Positions 9,096-18,934 of a stretch of DNA of 64,000 nucleotides are shown here, piece by piece. The stretch's first letter is position 1. The number at the start of each line of letters is the position of its first letter. The position numbers and the translations under genes were made by a program. The stretch covers positions 62,001 to 126,000 of the forward strand of contig NZ_BDFE01000020.1 of assembly GCF_001748225.1 (NCBI RefSeq). The letters run 5' to 3'. Source of the DNA: Desulfoplanes formicivorans. GTDB lineage: Bacteria > Desulfobacterota > Desulfovibrionia > Desulfovibrionales > Desulfomicrobiaceae. The notes under the pieces are model-generated. The model was given only the letters and a program-made list of their open reading frames with translations, ran no database searches and was not told the origin of the DNA.

Positions 9096-9122
9096 GGTGT
9101 TTGTTCTATCCCCTCACATTCC

Positions 9123-9150
9123 ATATCGGCTGCTTACCGGAATATCTTTA
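9123..9150 (-). promoter_or_regulatory. Candidate sigma28 (FliA) promoter
   Basis: Read on the minus strand, TAAAG is followed after 15 bases by GCCGATAT, close to the FliA consensus TAAAG-(about 14)-GCCGATAA. The -10 element ends 28 nt before the start codon at 9095. It would place the DVU0524-like gene and flgM in the late flagellar class, as expected for a FlgM feedback loop. Confidence 0.6.
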
Positions 9151-9339
9151 GCTTTTTTCATGTCAGGTTGCATCGTCAGGGTCAAGATCCCGTCGAAAGG
9201 TGGTTGTTTGCGGGCGGAGTGCTGTCCCCCTGGCAATACGTCATGTTGTGTCCTTGTCCGGGTGTTGCCTGGGAAACGGCGTGTTCCCTTGCGGTATCTT
9301 TTCTTGAATCCCAACCCATATTTGGCTAGACAGGCGATC

Positions 9340-10197
9340 ATGAATGCCTTGATTCGACATATTACCCTGGTGGTCAAAGCCGGAAACAACAACGCCCGGA
9401 ACCTTGCCCGGAAAATCAGCACATGGATTGATGCGCGCAACGTTCATGTTCATATTGTGGAAAACACCATGGACTGCGAAGTCCTTGAGCTGGGTCGCGA
9501 AAAACCCGATTGCGTGATTGTGCTGGGCGGAGACGGCACCATGCTGTCTGTTGCCCGAAAAATCAATGGCCATGGCATTCCCCTGCTCGGAGTCAATCTG
9601 GGCAATGTGGGCTTTTTAACGGAAACCACGCCCTTGGCCTGGCAACAGACCCTTGAGGACCTGCTTGCCAACAGGTGTACGGTTTCTTCTCGGGTGGTCC
9701 TTGAATACACCCTTTACAAGCGCGGGCACAGCGAACCGTCGTGTTCGGGCAAGGCGTTCAACGATCTGGTCGTCAACCGGGGGTCTCTGGCCAGACTCAT
9801 CACCTTGCAGGTCTCGTATGGTGACCAGTGCCTGGGATGCGTACGGGCCGACGGCCTGATCATTTCCACACCCACGGGCTCCACGGGATACGGTGTTTCC
9901 GGCGGCGGTCCACTGGTTTACCCCGATCTCGACGTGTTCATCCTCACCCCCATCTGTCCCTTTTTAAACACCTTTGCTCCCCTTGTTCTTCCTTTTGATC
10001 AGACGCTTGCCATACGGGTTGAGCCGAACAACGGCGAGGTGTATCTCACCTTGGACGGACAAAAGGGATTTTGTCTTGAAGACGGGGATCGCGTTGAAAT
10101 CGGCAGAGCCAAAACACCCATCAAACTTATCCACTCGGCCGCTTCCTCGTACATTACCAAACTCAAAGCCAAGGGATTCATCAAGGAATACCCATGA
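9340..10197 (+). CDS. nadK: NAD kinase
   Basis: The 285-residue product phosphorylates NAD to NADP in the cytoplasm. The ATP/polyphosphate-binding motif VLGGDGTML (about residues 62-70), the NAD-site NLGNVGFLTE, and the glycine-rich STPTGSTGYGVSGGGP are all intact. ATG 9340 gives MNALIRHITLVVKAG, the usual NadK start; upstream in-frame sequence to 9094 does not look like the family. The last bases overlap the next gene (ATGA at 10194), so the two are co-translated. Confidence 0.94.
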   Translation: MNALIRHITLVVKAGNNNARNLARKISTWIDARNVHVHIVENTMDCEVLELGREKPDCVIVLGGDGTMLSVARKINGHGIPLLGVNLGNVGFLTETTPLAWQQTLEDLLANRCTVSSRVVLEYTLYKRGHSEPSCSGKAFNDLVVNRGSLARLITLQVSYGDQCLGCVRADGLIISTPTGSTGYGVSGGGPLVYPDLDVFILTPICPFLNTFAPLVLPFDQTLAIRVEPNNGEVYLTLDGQKGFCLEDGDRVEIGRAKTPIKLIHSAASSYITKLKAKGFIKEYP

Positions 10198-11948
10198 GCA
10201 CGCTACCTCCATTCGAATCCAGCACCGAACTCTACTACGGCAGGGACCCTCATCTTGATGCCTGGTTGCTTTATTTTTTTACGGAGAACAATATCGAGTA
10301 TGCGGTCAAGCCTGATCTGAACGCCTCGCCGGAGCAGATCAGGTTCATGGTTGATATCGGTCCTGATCAGGTTTTTGCGCCCTGCTCGGACTGGATGCTC
10401 AAGAATCTTCTGGGAACCCATCTCAGCGAGCCTCTCAAGGAAGAGTACAAGAATGAATGGCGGTTGCTTGTCCAACTCGTGTACGAGAATATCGAAGACC
10501 GGTATACACGGAAAAAGATCCTCTCCCTTTCCCGGCACAAGTTCAGGGCTGCCTTGAATTCGACCTTTCTCATTCCTTCACGGCTTTTGAAGCAACTGGT
10601 AACCATTTTTCTTTGCCAGTGCGCTGTGGAAGATCCCATGCGCGAGAAAAAGCGGCTCATGAACAAGCGGGCCAATGATTTTATCTATTCCCAGGCCTTT
10701 TCCAGCTACTTGAGCGCCTGTCCGTCTTCGACCCTTGGGTGCCAGCGCATTCAGGATCTTCGCTGGAAGCTTGATGTGCTCGAACTCAGACGTCTTTTCA
10801 GCCTGTCAACGTGCAACATGATCTGGGAAGAGGATATGGACATGTTGGACGTCCGCAGATTCTGTGAGGAAACCAACGGGTTTTCCACTGAGTTTGATTC
10901 CATTATGCGTCCGTTGATAGGCCCCCAGGCCCTGCACCCCCTGCGCATTCTGTTCCTCCCGGACACGAGCGGGGGGATCATGTTCGATCTGATGATCATC
11001 AAGTCGCTACTTCGGCAGGGGCACAAGGTCATATTGGCCCTCAAGGAAGGCTTTTATTTTGAGGCACCGACCTTCTGGGACAGGGAATTTGACCCCTTTT
11101 TTTCCATGGGCCTTGGCGATGCGGTGTTTCTGGCGGACAACGAAGTTTCCAAAAACAAGCTTCTCAAGACCTTGAGGGAAAATTCCTTTGTGGTCATCTC
11201 TGATGGCACCAGGGAACGGCTCAACCTGTACCGGACCAGTGTGACCTTTGCCCGGGCCTGGAAAGAGTCGGATCTTGTCATTGCCAAAGGAACCCGCAAT
11301 TACCGGCGTTTGATTCTGAATACCCACGCTTTCACGAGAAATATCATCTCCTATTTCCGTCAACCCGATGGCAGTCTTGAAATGCATTTCAAAAAGCGCT
11401 CACCCCGGGTGATCAAGATCACGGAAAAGCAGATTTTGAACAAGGCGGAAAAGATCATGAGCGCCATGCGCAGGAAGCGTTCCGAAGGGGAACTGGTCAT
11501 GTTTTACAGTGCCATCATCGGCAGCATTCCGGGACAGCTCAAGACCGCCAGACGTGTTTTGAACACCTTTGTGGGGTATTTGCGGAGCAAACTGGGAGGG
11601 GCCCTGATCATCAATCCGGCCGAGCACTTTGAGCAGGGCATGGATGGTGATGATCTCATGTACATGTGGGAAAAGGTCCAGCGGAGCGGGCTCATTGATG
11701 TCTGGAGGTTCCAGACGGTTACCGATATTGAAAAGAGTTTCGAGCTCATGGGTGAAAAGGTTCCTGCTGTTTGGCTCGGCAAGGATGCGACCTTTTCCAC
11801 CGGATGCACCAAGGAGATGCACATTGCCCTTGATGTGCAGAAAAAGCATCCTGAACTCCAGATCATAGGGCCAAGCCCGGAAAAGTTCTTCCGCCGCAGG
11901 GATTACGGGATCGGAAAATATTTCGACGCCTCCCTTGATAGGGCGTAG
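10194..11948 (+). CDS. DUF89/ARMT1-like protein (putative metal-dependent phosphatase fold)
   Basis: The 584-residue soluble protein begins within the nadK stop codon. Its central part has FLPDTSGGIMFDLMIIKSLL (about residues 262-281), then DAVFLADNE, VVISDGT and DLVIAKGTRNYR. These fit the pattern of DUF89 damage-control phosphatases (D-N-x-G-E-x-x-x-D, then D-x-V-x-x-K-G-x-x-N), with Asn-Gly-Glu replaced by Thr-Ser-Gly-Gly. The N-terminal 250 residues are helical and the C-terminus is family-specific. DUF89 enzymes hydrolyse damaged sugar-phosphate metabolites. The substrate is unknown, and the changed motif may alter activity. Confidence 0.55.
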   Translation: MSTLPPFESSTELYYGRDPHLDAWLLYFFTENNIEYAVKPDLNASPEQIRFMVDIGPDQVFAPCSDWMLKNLLGTHLSEPLKEEYKNEWRLLVQLVYENIEDRYTRKKILSLSRHKFRAALNSTFLIPSRLLKQLVTIFLCQCAVEDPMREKKRLMNKRANDFIYSQAFSSYLSACPSSTLGCQRIQDLRWKLDVLELRRLFSLSTCNMIWEEDMDMLDVRRFCEETNGFSTEFDSIMRPLIGPQALHPLRILFLPDTSGGIMFDLMIIKSLLRQGHKVILALKEGFYFEAPTFWDREFDPFFSMGLGDAVFLADNEVSKNKLLKTLRENSFVVISDGTRERLNLYRTSVTFARAWKESDLVIAKGTRNYRRLILNTHAFTRNIISYFRQPDGSLEMHFKKRSPRVIKITEKQILNKAEKIMSAMRRKRSEGELVMFYSAIIGSIPGQLKTARRVLNTFVGYLRSKLGGALIINPAEHFEQGMDGDDLMYMWEKVQRSGLIDVWRFQTVTDIEKSFELMGEKVPAVWLGKDATFSTGCTKEMHIALDVQKKHPELQIIGPSPEKFFRRRDYGIGKYFDASLDRA

Positions 11949-12097
11949 GCGCATTGGATACGACATGTCCCAGTGGGATGTTGTGGACAACAGGGAGTAG
12001 CATCCCTTGGTTGTGGCGGTCATTGGGTATGGGGAAATGATAATGGCGTTTCTTGTTTGAGCCAGGGAACACGAGGGAGTCAAAAGGAGGCTCAGCC

Positions 12098-13390
12098 ATG
12101 TATGCAAACAGGCTTTTTATGCTCCTTGCTGGACTTTTGCTGGCCGGGTGCGTGATTACCGGCTGCACCAAACCCTGTCCCCCTTGCCCGGATTCCGAGG
12201 CCCGGATCAGGGAACTGGTTCCCCAAGCCCCGCCCTCGTCGCCCGTACCGCCCCACAAGGCAGAAGATGCAACGCAAATTCCGCCTGCTGCGGGCTATGT
12301 GCTCCTTGGTCCCCGGGAAAAGCAAAAGATGCTGGAGAGGTTGAATCTGGAGCGGCAACGCATTGGATCATGGCAGGATCTTGGGCCCGCTCTGGCCAAA
12401 AGCCTTGCCTATCTGCGCACCAAACCGGATCAGGCACTGGCCATTGATGATGACAACCTGACCTGCACCTATGGCGATCTTCGCCGCACGGTGGAAGAGC
12501 TCATAACCCTTTTGCCGGAACTTGATGCCCATCCCGAATACCTGCTCAAGCGGTTCCACTGGTACAAACTCGAGCCCAATACCCTCATGACAGGGTACTA
12601 CGAGCCTCTTGTGCATGCGAGTCCTGCGCCGTGTCCGGAATATCCCTTTCCCCTGTACGGGGTTCCCAAGGACTTGAAAATGGCCGATCTGGGGGCGTTT
12701 CATCCCCGCTGGGCCGGTCAGAAACTCGTTTATCGCATCGAAAACGGGCAGATTGTGCCCTATTATGACAGAAAGGCCATTGATTCCGGTGATGTTTTGG
12801 CCGAGCAGGGAGTGGAGATCGCCTGGGTTCGCGATCTTGTGGACATCTTTTTCCTGCAGATTCAGGGCTCGGGCCGGCTGGTTTTTCCCGACGGTTCCAT
12901 CCGTCATGTCCTGTATGCCGGGAAAAACGGTCACAGATATGTTTCCCTGGGCAAGGTGCTCATTGAAAGTGGGTACATGAACCCCGAGGAAATGAGCATG
13001 CAGAACATCAGAACTTTTTTGAAGAATCGTCCGGACATGGTGGAGCCCTTGCTCAACACCAATCCCAGTTATGTGTTTTTCCGCCTGGCCGACAAGGGAC
13101 CCTACGGAGCCATGGGCCAGCCCCTGACGCCGCTTGTGAGTGTTGCTTCGGACCCTGACCGGATTCCTCTGGGATCAGTGCTTGTGCACCAGGTCAGTCT
13201 TCCCGACAGCAAAGCCCCCTCTCCCCCAGTGGTCATGCTGGGCCTTGCCCAGGACAGGGGAGGGGCCATCAAGGGGGATCGCCTGGATCTTTTTTGCGGT
13301 GCCGGGGACATGGCCGCTTTTCTGGCCGGCCACATGAAAGAGGAGGCAAGGGTTTGCCTCCTCATCAGTTCCAAATCGGATGATCATTAA
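12098..13390 (+). CDS. mltA: Membrane-bound lytic murein transglycosylase A (MltA), lipoprotein
   Basis: The 430-residue product cleaves peptidoglycan glycan strands to 1,6-anhydro ends. The signal peptide ends in LLLAGC, a lipobox. The MltA domain contains [14 protein letters not shown] and [19 protein letters not shown]; the C-terminal 3D domain holds [17 protein letters not shown], with the Asp of LDLF as the likely catalytic acid. ATG 12098 has AAAAGGAGG upstream. Between signal and domain is a Pro/Cys-rich linker. The 149-base gap before it shows nothing clear. Confidence 0.93.
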   Translation: MYANRLFMLLAGLLLAGCVITGCTKPCPPCPDSEARIRELVPQAPPSSPVPPHKAEDATQIPPAAGYVLLGPREKQKMLERLNLERQRIGSWQDLGPALAKSLAYLRTKPDQALAIDDDNLTCTYGDLRRTVEELITLLPELDAHPEYLLKRFHWYKLEPNTLMTGYYEPLVHASPAPCPEYPFPLYGVPKDLKMADLGAFHPRWAGQKLVYRIENGQIVPYYDRKAIDSGDVLAEQGVEIAWVRDLVDIFFLQIQGSGRLVFPDGSIRHVLYAGKNGHRYVSLGKVLIESGYMNPEEMSMQNIRTFLKNRPDMVEPLLNTNPSYVFFRLADKGPYGAMGQPLTPLVSVASDPDRIPLGSVLVHQVSLPDSKAPSPPVVMLGLAQDRGGAIKGDRLDLFCGAGDMAAFLAGHMKEEARVCLLISSKSDDH

Positions 13391-13430
13391 CCCAACAACA
13401 TCCGAACCCATGCTTCGGATACGGATACAC

Positions 13431-14054
13431 ATGGACACCATTGCAAGCGTTAATCAATTCAAAAAGGACATCAAGGCATGCTGGCAAGCGCAGCTGGAAA
13501 CCGTTTGCCAGTGGCATGAAACACTTCCCGAGACCATTACAGCACCAGGATTGATGGGGCTGGTTCTGGCTCAGCATCTGTGCAATTTCAAACTCTGGCA
13601 TGTTGAGGACCGGGCCCGGATGCTTCATGTGGACGGTGAGGTCATTGCCGGTTGCAAACGGGAGATTGACGGGCTCAATCAGCAGCGCAACGATTTCATC
13701 GAACAGATCGATGCCGAGATCATTGCCCGGGTGGACACCTTTTTGCCAGCCGACGCTGCGCACAGATACAATACCGAAACCCTGGGGAGCGTGCTTGATC
13801 GTCTCTCCATTCTGAGCCTCAAGATTTTTCACATGCGGGAACAGACATTGCGGGACGACGTGGACGAGAACCACAGGGTTTCCTGTGGGAAGAAACTGGC
13901 AACCCTTGAGGAACAGCATCATGATCTTGCCTCCAGTGCCCTGGAGCTTGTTGATGACTACGCCCAAGGGATAAAACGCCCCAAGGTCTATTTTCAGTTC
14001 AAAATGTACAATGATCCCCGTCTCAACCCGGCATTGTACGGCAAGGGAAAATGA
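13431..14054 (+). CDS. DUF4254 family protein
   Basis: The 207-residue helical protein resembles DUF4254: an N-terminal [20 protein letters not shown] with conserved N-x-x-L-W-x-x-E-D, a middle [15 protein letters not shown], and [18 protein letters not shown]4254 genes often lie near cell-envelope polysaccharide genes, but the activity is unknown. I start at ATG 13431 ([10 protein letters not shown]); the longer frame from 13380 overlaps the end of mltA and has no ribosome site. Confidence 0.7.
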   Translation: MDTIASVNQFKKDIKACWQAQLETVCQWHETLPETITAPGLMGLVLAQHLCNFKLWHVEDRARMLHVDGEVIAGCKREIDGLNQQRNDFIEQIDAEIIARVDTFLPADAAHRYNTETLGSVLDRLSILSLKIFHMREQTLRDDVDENHRVSCGKKLATLEEQHHDLASSALELVDDYAQGIKRPKVYFQFKMYNDPRLNPALYGKGK

Positions 14055-14191
14055 TTCCCCCCGTCCTGGCCGCGGATCAGCACTTTGTCCCGCATCATGG
14101 TCATGCGGCAAAGAAACTCCATGTAGGAAGCAACCGGCAGGGGGATAGCCGCGGCCAGACCTGTCAGAAGTTTGCAACCAGTCTGTTTCGG

Positions 14192-14220
14192 ACAACCGGT
14201 CCACCGGTTGTCGTTTTTTT
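14192..14220 (+). terminator. Intrinsic terminator before gatB
   Basis: ACAACCGGT and ACCGGTTGT form a 9-bp stem with a 2-nt CC loop, followed by CG and seven T. It ends transcription from mltA and the DUF4254 gene. gatB begins 30 bases later. Confidence 0.85.
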
Positions 14221-14249
14221 GTTACGCCAATGTCTCCAAGGAGAAAAGG

Positions 14250-15680
14250 ATGAGCGCATACGAGACCGTCATTGGGCTTGAGGTTCATGCCCAGCTTAAG
14301 ACCAAATCCAAGATCTGGTGTTCCTGTTCCACCCGGTTCGGAGCCGAACCCAATGCCCATACCTGTCCGGTGTGCACCGGGATGCCGGGAACCCTGCCGG
14401 TTTTGAACAAGCGGGCCGTGGAGTACGCCGTCAAGATGTCCCTGGCTGTTGATTGTACCATCAACAAGCGTTCGGTCTTTGCGCGCAAGAATTATTTTTA
14501 TCCGGACCTGCCCATGGGCTATCAGATTTCCCAGTTCGAGCTTCCCGTGGCCGAACACGGGCATGTGGTCATCACCACCTCCAAGGGAGAAAAGACCATC
14601 GGGATTACCCGGATTCACATGGAAAACGATGCCGGCAAGAACATCCATTCCGATTCGGAAAATGTCAGTTTCGTGGATCTCAACCGGGCAGGTGTTCCGC
14701 TTATCGAAATTGTCAGCGAACCGGACATGCGCAGTCCCGAAGAAGCTGTGGCCTATCTCAAGGCCCTTCGAGCCATCCTGGTCTATCTTGAAATCTGTGA
14801 CGGGAACATGGAGGAAGGAAGTTTTCGCTGTGACGCCAATGTATCCCTCCGCCCCGTAGGACAGAAGGAACTGGGGACACGAACCGAGCTCAAGAACATG
14901 AATTCGTTCAGAAATGTGGAGAGAGCCCTCAAGTACGAGATCGAACGCCAGCGCGATATGCTTGATGACGGCGAAAAGGTGGTTCAGCAAACCCGGCTTT
15001 TTGACGTTTCCAAGGGCGTGACACGTTCCATGCGCGGCAAGGAAGAGGCCAATGACTACCGGTATTTTCCCGATCCCGATCTGGTCCCCCTGGTCTTTGA
15101 CGACCAGCAGCTTGAAGCCTGGAAAGAGGAGTTGCCTGAACTGCCACGTGCCAAGAAAGAACGGTTCATGAAGGAGTACGGGCTGTCCTTGTACGATGCC
15201 GAGACCCTGACCGCGGACAAGGGGTTGGCCGAGTATTTTGAACAGGCGGTTGCCGCCTACCCCCAGCCCAAGAAGATCGGCAACTGGATGATGACCGAGA
15301 TGCTCAAGGAATTGAACGACACGGGCCGGGATATCCGAGCATGTGTTTTTGAGCCCGTGCATCTGGCCAAACTGGTCAAGCTCATGGATGATGGTCTTAT
15401 CAGCGGCAAAATCGCCAAAAAGGTCTTTGGGGCTCTTTTTGAAGAGGGCGGAGATCCGGAAGCCTATGTCAAGGAAAAGGGCATGATTCAGATCTCCGAT
15501 ACCTCGGCCATTGAAGGATATGTGGACGAGGTCATAGCTGAAAATCCCGATGAGGTTGCCCGGTTCAAAGGCGGGGAAAAGAAGCTGACCGGTTTTTTTG
15601 TGGGTCAGGTGATGAAAAAGTCCAGGGGCAAGGCCAATCCCAAACTGGTGAACGAGCTTTTGGCCAGAAAGATGGGATGA
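14250..15680 (+). CDS. gatB: Asp/Glu-tRNA(Asn/Gln) amidotransferase subunit B
   Basis: The 476-residue product is GatB, the kinase/transferase subunit of GatCAB that converts Glu-tRNA(Gln) and/or Asp-tRNA(Asn) to the amide forms. The start [21 protein letters not shown], the zinc-type cysteines (CSCSTRF then CPVCTGMPG), and [15 protein letters not shown]-like sequence are typical. The C-terminal YqeY-like tail ends in [25 protein letters not shown] precedes ATG 14250. gatC and gatA are not adjacent. Confidence 0.97.
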   Translation: MSAYETVIGLEVHAQLKTKSKIWCSCSTRFGAEPNAHTCPVCTGMPGTLPVLNKRAVEYAVKMSLAVDCTINKRSVFARKNYFYPDLPMGYQISQFELPVAEHGHVVITTSKGEKTIGITRIHMENDAGKNIHSDSENVSFVDLNRAGVPLIEIVSEPDMRSPEEAVAYLKALRAILVYLEICDGNMEEGSFRCDANVSLRPVGQKELGTRTELKNMNSFRNVERALKYEIERQRDMLDDGEKVVQQTRLFDVSKGVTRSMRGKEEANDYRYFPDPDLVPLVFDDQQLEAWKEELPELPRAKKERFMKEYGLSLYDAETLTADKGLAEYFEQAVAAYPQPKKIGNWMMTEMLKELNDTGRDIRACVFEPVHLAKLVKLMDDGLISGKIAKKVFGALFEEGGDPEAYVKEKGMIQISDTSAIEGYVDEVIAENPDEVARFKGGEKKLTGFFVGQVMKKSRGKANPKLVNELLARKMG

Positions 15681-15754
15681 TTTGGGGGACGTTGGGCAAC
15701 CCTGCAAGCCGTGTCGACCTGTTGGGCGACATGCATCAGCTATAAGGAATCTTT

Positions 15755-16804
15755 ATGGAAGACCATATCCGTTTTTCAGAGGAACAAGACGCTCTCATCC
15801 TTCTGGATCAACGCTATCTGCCCGTCAGGGAGGAGGCATTTGTCTGCTCCGGGGTCAAGGATATCATATACGCCCTGCAAACCATGGTTGTCAGGGGTGC
15901 TCCTGCCATTGGCGTGACCGCGGCCTATGGATGCTATCTGGCTGCCCGTGAAGTGGACCCGGCTGATCCCCATTGGTCCGAAGGGGTCATGTCCCGGCTG
16001 GACAAGCTGGCCCAGGCCCGGCCCACAGCAGTCAATCTCAAGTGGGCGGTGAACCGCATGCGTGCGGCCTGGCAGGATAATGAGGCCATCACCAACCTGG
16101 GGGAGCTTGCCGATTTCTGGCTCTCCCTTGCCCGACAGATCCAGGCCGAAGACATTGCCATGTGCAAGGCCATAGGCCGGTTTGGCGGAGAACTCCTCGA
16201 AGATGGAGACACGGTCATGACCCATTGCAATGCCGGAGCCCTGGCAACAGCCGGGTACGGGACCGCCCTGGGGGTCATCCGGGGCGGGGTGGATATGGGC
16301 AAACGCATCCAGGTCATTGCCAACGAGACTCGTCCCTTTCTCCAGGGAGCGCGGCTGACAGCCTACGAGCTTCACAAGGACAATATTCCCGTGAAAGTGG
16401 CCTGCGACAATGCCTGTTCCCTGCTCATGGCCAGAAAGCTCGTGCACAAGGTGGTGGTGGGTGCGGACCGCATTGCAGCCAACGGGGACGTGGCCAACAA
16501 GATCGGCACTTCGGGTGTTGCCATCCTGGCCCGGCATTACGGGATTCCCTTTTACGTGGCTGCGCCATCCTCCACCTTTGATCCGGACACCCCTGACGGC
16601 AACAGGATTCCCATTGAAGACCGGCCGCCCCGCGAGGTCACCCATGTGGGCGATGTCCAGATCACGCCGTCCGGGGTGGAGGTGTTCAATGTGGCCTTTG
16701 ATATCACCCCCAACGAGCTTATTACGGGGATCGTCACGGAACAGGGGGTGGTGTATCCGCCATATGGGGAAACCATTGCGTCCATGATATTTCACAACAG
16801 ATAA
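15755..16804 (+). CDS. mtnA: S-methyl-5-thioribose-1-phosphate isomerase
   Basis: The 349-residue product isomerises methylthioribose-1-phosphate to the ribulose form in methionine salvage. Family features are [18 protein letters not shown] near the N-terminus, the catalytic Cys segment [11 protein letters not shown], and the Asp segment [20 protein letters not shown]. It belongs to the eIF2B-alpha-like fold. The rest of the salvage pathway is not in the window. AAGGAAT precedes the ATG. Confidence 0.95.
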   Translation: MEDHIRFSEEQDALILLDQRYLPVREEAFVCSGVKDIIYALQTMVVRGAPAIGVTAAYGCYLAAREVDPADPHWSEGVMSRLDKLAQARPTAVNLKWAVNRMRAAWQDNEAITNLGELADFWLSLARQIQAEDIAMCKAIGRFGGELLEDGDTVMTHCNAGALATAGYGTALGVIRGGVDMGKRIQVIANETRPFLQGARLTAYELHKDNIPVKVACDNACSLLMARKLVHKVVVGADRIAANGDVANKIGTSGVAILARHYGIPFYVAAPSSTFDPDTPDGNRIPIEDRPPREVTHVGDVQITPSGVEVFNVAFDITPNELITGIVTEQGVVYPPYGETIASMIFHNR

Positions 16805-16912
16805 CGGCTTTGGTTCTCATGGCTCCGGTTTAATCGCACGGGATTGGGTGGGCATGGGCATGCCCGGATCCCGTGCCTGATGTGGCTTTAATCTTCCAAC
16901 CCGCGGGCAGGC

Positions 16913-17686
16913 ATGTTTCCACTTCGCGATGACACCCCCAATGTGCACAAACCGGTCATGGTGACCACCATCGTGGTCGTCAATGCGGTGTTGTTTCTTG
17001 GTGGGCTGCTCCTTTCCCCCCGGGGTCAGGCGTACGTCTTTCACGTCTTCGGGGTGGTACCCCTTCGACTGACCGATCCCATGTGGGCAACGGCCCACGG
17101 GTATCCGGGCGGAGTTCTGGTTTCCCTGGTCTCGCACATGTTTTTGCACAGCTCGTGGATGCACATCATCGGGAACATGTGGACCCTTTGGATCTTCGGG
17201 GACAACATCGAAGATGTCATGGGACCCTTCAGGTTTCTGCTTTTTTACCTGTGTTGCGGGTTTGCCGCTCTGCTGACCCATCTTGTTTTCAATTTTTCCT
17301 CACCCATCCCGGTTGTTGGCGCTTCAGGAGCCATTGCCGGGGTTATGGGCGCCTATCTTGTGCTTTATCCCCATGCCAAGGTGGTCACCCTGATCCCCAT
17401 CTTCATTTTCCCCTGGTTTGTGGATCTGCCGGCTGTTCTCTTTTTGGGCATCTGGTTTCTCTTGCAGTTTTTCAATGGAGCTGCTTCAGCAGCCGGAACC
17501 GGAGGGGTTGCATGGTGGGCCCATGTGGGCGGTTTTGTGGCGGGCATTGTCTTGCTTCGGTTGTTTGAAGACAAAAAGCGCTGTCAGAAATGCTATCTTT
17601 CCGGCAAGAACGTGACGCCCTTCTGGAATGCTGTGCCCAAGGGGCCACGACCCGATGACGATCCCTGGAAACATTTGCGGTCGTGA
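16913..17686 (+). CDS. Rhomboid family intramembrane serine protease
   Basis: The 257-residue membrane protein has the rhomboid core: H-x-x-x-N equivalent WMHIIGNMWTLWIFGDNIED, catalytic Ser in GASGAIAGVMGAY, and catalytic His in WWAHVGGFVAG. Six or more hydrophobic segments are visible. Rhomboids cleave transmembrane helices. A short Cys-containing cytosolic tail (RCQKCYLSGKN) follows the last helix. The substrate is unknown. The ATG at 16913 leads directly into FPLRDDTPNVHKP, a common rhomboid opening. Confidence 0.92.
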   Translation: MFPLRDDTPNVHKPVMVTTIVVVNAVLFLGGLLLSPRGQAYVFHVFGVVPLRLTDPMWATAHGYPGGVLVSLVSHMFLHSSWMHIIGNMWTLWIFGDNIEDVMGPFRFLLFYLCCGFAALLTHLVFNFSSPIPVVGASGAIAGVMGAYLVLYPHAKVVTLIPIFIFPWFVDLPAVLFLGIWFLLQFFNGAASAAGTGGVAWWAHVGGFVAGIVLLRLFEDKKRCQKCYLSGKNVTPFWNAVPKGPRPDDDPWKHLRS

Positions 17687-17772
17687 AAAGGGCAGGGCAA
17701 GGGCTCTGGTGAGCCTTGCTGATCGCCTTGGTGCCAATTGAGCAGGGTTGGCCCGGGATCATTCCTTTTTGC

Positions 17773-17801
17773 TTGACACCAGGGCCTCTCTTACATAGAA
17801 A
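17773..17801 (+). promoter_or_regulatory. Probable sigma70-type promoter for tRNA-Leu
   Basis: TTGACA (17773-17778) is followed after 17 bases by TAGAAA (17796-17801). The tRNA starts 17 bases further on. Confidence 0.5.
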
Positions 17802-17818
17802 CCCTCCATTCCACACAT

Positions 17819-17905
17819 GCCGGGGTGGTGAAACTGGTAGACGCACTGGACTCAAAATCCAGCGGTAGCAATACCATGCGAGTTCGATTCTCGCCCCCGG
17901 CACCA
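17819..17905 (+). tRNA. tRNA-Leu (anticodon CAA)
   Basis: The 87-nt sequence folds as a class II tRNA: acceptor GCCGGGG pairs with CCCCGGC, discriminator A, and encoded CCA. The anticodon arm is CTGGA-CTCAAAA-TCCAG, giving anticodon CAA, which reads UUG. A long variable arm (about GGTAGCAATACC) and the T-loop GTTCGATTC are present. A promoter precedes it and a terminator follows. Confidence 0.97.
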
Positions 17906-17912
17906 GACAGTG

Positions 17913-17949
17913 AAAAGGGCTTATGGATTTTCCATAAGCCCTTTTTTTA
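17913..17949 (+). terminator. Intrinsic terminator of tRNA-Leu
   Basis: AAAGGGCTTATGGA pairs with TCCATAAGCCCTTT around a 3-nt loop and runs into a T-rich tail. It lies directly after the tRNA 3' end. Confidence 0.92.
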
Positions 17950-18081
17950 TCGGGTGGACCTGGATGAAGGTTGCGATACGCAGTGGTCAGGGCAACTCGT
18001 TGCAGGCAACGACAAACGGCCCGGAAGACAGAATCTTCCGGGCCGTTTGCTCAGGAGAAGATGAAGCTGATGATGCTCTTG

Positions 18082-18669
18082 TTACTCTACGTTGGTTGGT
18101 TCGTAGCCGGATCCGTCCATCATACCGCGGCCAGATCCATGCATCATGCCGGAACCAGATCCGTTCATCATGCCGTGGCCAGATCCGCTCATCATGCCGC
18201 AACCGCCCATACCGTTGCCGCGCCTGGGGTGGTGAAAGCCGCCCCAGCCGACCTTGAGGCCGATTTCCTTTTCAAGACGATTTTTGAGGGCCTCATGCTC
18301 GGTACGCATCTGCGTGTGCAATGCACCGATTTCCTTGACAAGGGCCTTGATTTCTTCAGGCTTGGTGTTGGGATTGGGGGAAAGGGCCTTGAGTTCAAGA
18401 CGTTTTTGCCACATGGATTCGCGCAGCGGGGTCATCTTGGTGTGGAATGCATCCATGATCTTGCGGTAGGCTTCCTGTTTTTCCGGAGTCAATTGGGCGA
18501 TCTGGGCGGGGTTGTACCCCATTCTTGGTCCACAGTTGCCAGGACCCATGCTGCCATGGCCGCCGTTGCCAAATCCTGCCTGCCTGCCGGGTCCGGCAAT
18601 GGCAAAAGATGCCAGGCCGACCATGGCCACCAAGGCCAGGGTAATGATGAGAGTTTTGTTGCGTTCCAT
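18082..18669 (-). CDS. zraP: ZraP/Spy-like periplasmic heavy-metal resistance chaperone
   Basis: The 195-residue product has a cleavable signal (TLIITLALVAMVGLASFAIA) and a helical LTxxQ-like core (AQLTPEKQEAYRKIMDAFH, then MRTEHEALKNRLEKEIG). It matches ZraP/CpxP/Spy periplasmic chaperones that bind zinc and protect the envelope. The C-terminus has five GMM repeats spaced by Ser/Gly/His, a likely metal-binding tail. It is divergent from a sensor kinase and sigma54 activator, as zraP is from zraSR in E. coli. ACAGGAGGAC-like sequence precedes ATG 18669. Confidence 0.85.
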   Translation of the reverse strand: MERNKTLIITLALVAMVGLASFAIAGPGRQAGFGNGGHGSMGPGNCGPRMGYNPAQIAQLTPEKQEAYRKIMDAFHTKMTPLRESMWQKRLELKALSPNPNTKPEEIKALVKEIGALHTQMRTEHEALKNRLEKEIGLKVGWGGFHHPRRGNGMGGCGMMSGSGHGMMNGSGSGMMHGSGRGMMDGSGYEPTNVE

Positions 18670-18718
18670 AACAGTCCTCCTTTGCGGATTGAAATTTGCT
18701 AGATGTATTCCCCATAAA

Positions 18719-18734
18719 GCAATGGCGATGCCAA
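18719..18734 (-). promoter_or_regulatory. Sigma54 (-24/-12) promoter of zraP-like gene
   Basis: On the minus strand TTGGCAT, five bases CGCCA, then TTGC matches the sigma54 consensus with correct spacing. It lies 50 bases before the zraP-like start. The neighbouring response regulator has the GAFTGA motif needed to activate sigma54. Confidence 0.8.
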
Positions 18735-18826
18735 GTTGAAAAAATTTTTTTCAATATGCTGATATACCACGTATAAATTATTCAAGAGTGTGCGGCCGTT
18801 TCCAGCGTTGGCCAAAGCTGGATTCT

Positions 18827-18883
18827 GGTGTATAAAAAATGAGCATGTTTACACCCATCAGGTGTATAAAATATGAACACCTG
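18827..18883. promoter_or_regulatory. Paired upstream activator sites of the ZraR-like regulator (candidate)
   Basis: Two similar blocks occur 34 nt apart: GGTGTATAAAAAATGA (18827) and GGTGTATAAAATATGA (18861). The second is part of a perfect inverted repeat CAGGTGT-N11-ACACCTG (18859-18883), and the first has GGTGT-N19-ACACC. They lie about 95-165 bases upstream of the -24/-12 element, as enhancer sites for a sigma54 activator should. Confidence 0.65.
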
Positions 18884-18934
18884 GTTGTATTCTATCCACC
18901 CGGGATGCTCGTGCACGAGTGAGGACCATAGAGC

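Noticed and set aside
14051-14281. 76-residue frame overlapping the gatB start
   Set aside because: It spans the terminator at 14192 and has no ribosome site or recognisable domain.
13365-15707. 780-codon minus-strand frame opposite gatB
   Set aside because: It is the antisense shadow of gatB and the DUF4254 gene; the plus-strand products match families from end to end.
18082-18200. Tandem repeat as CRISPR or minisatellite
   Set aside because: The DNA repeat is the coding part of the GMM tail of the ZraP-like protein and stays in frame.
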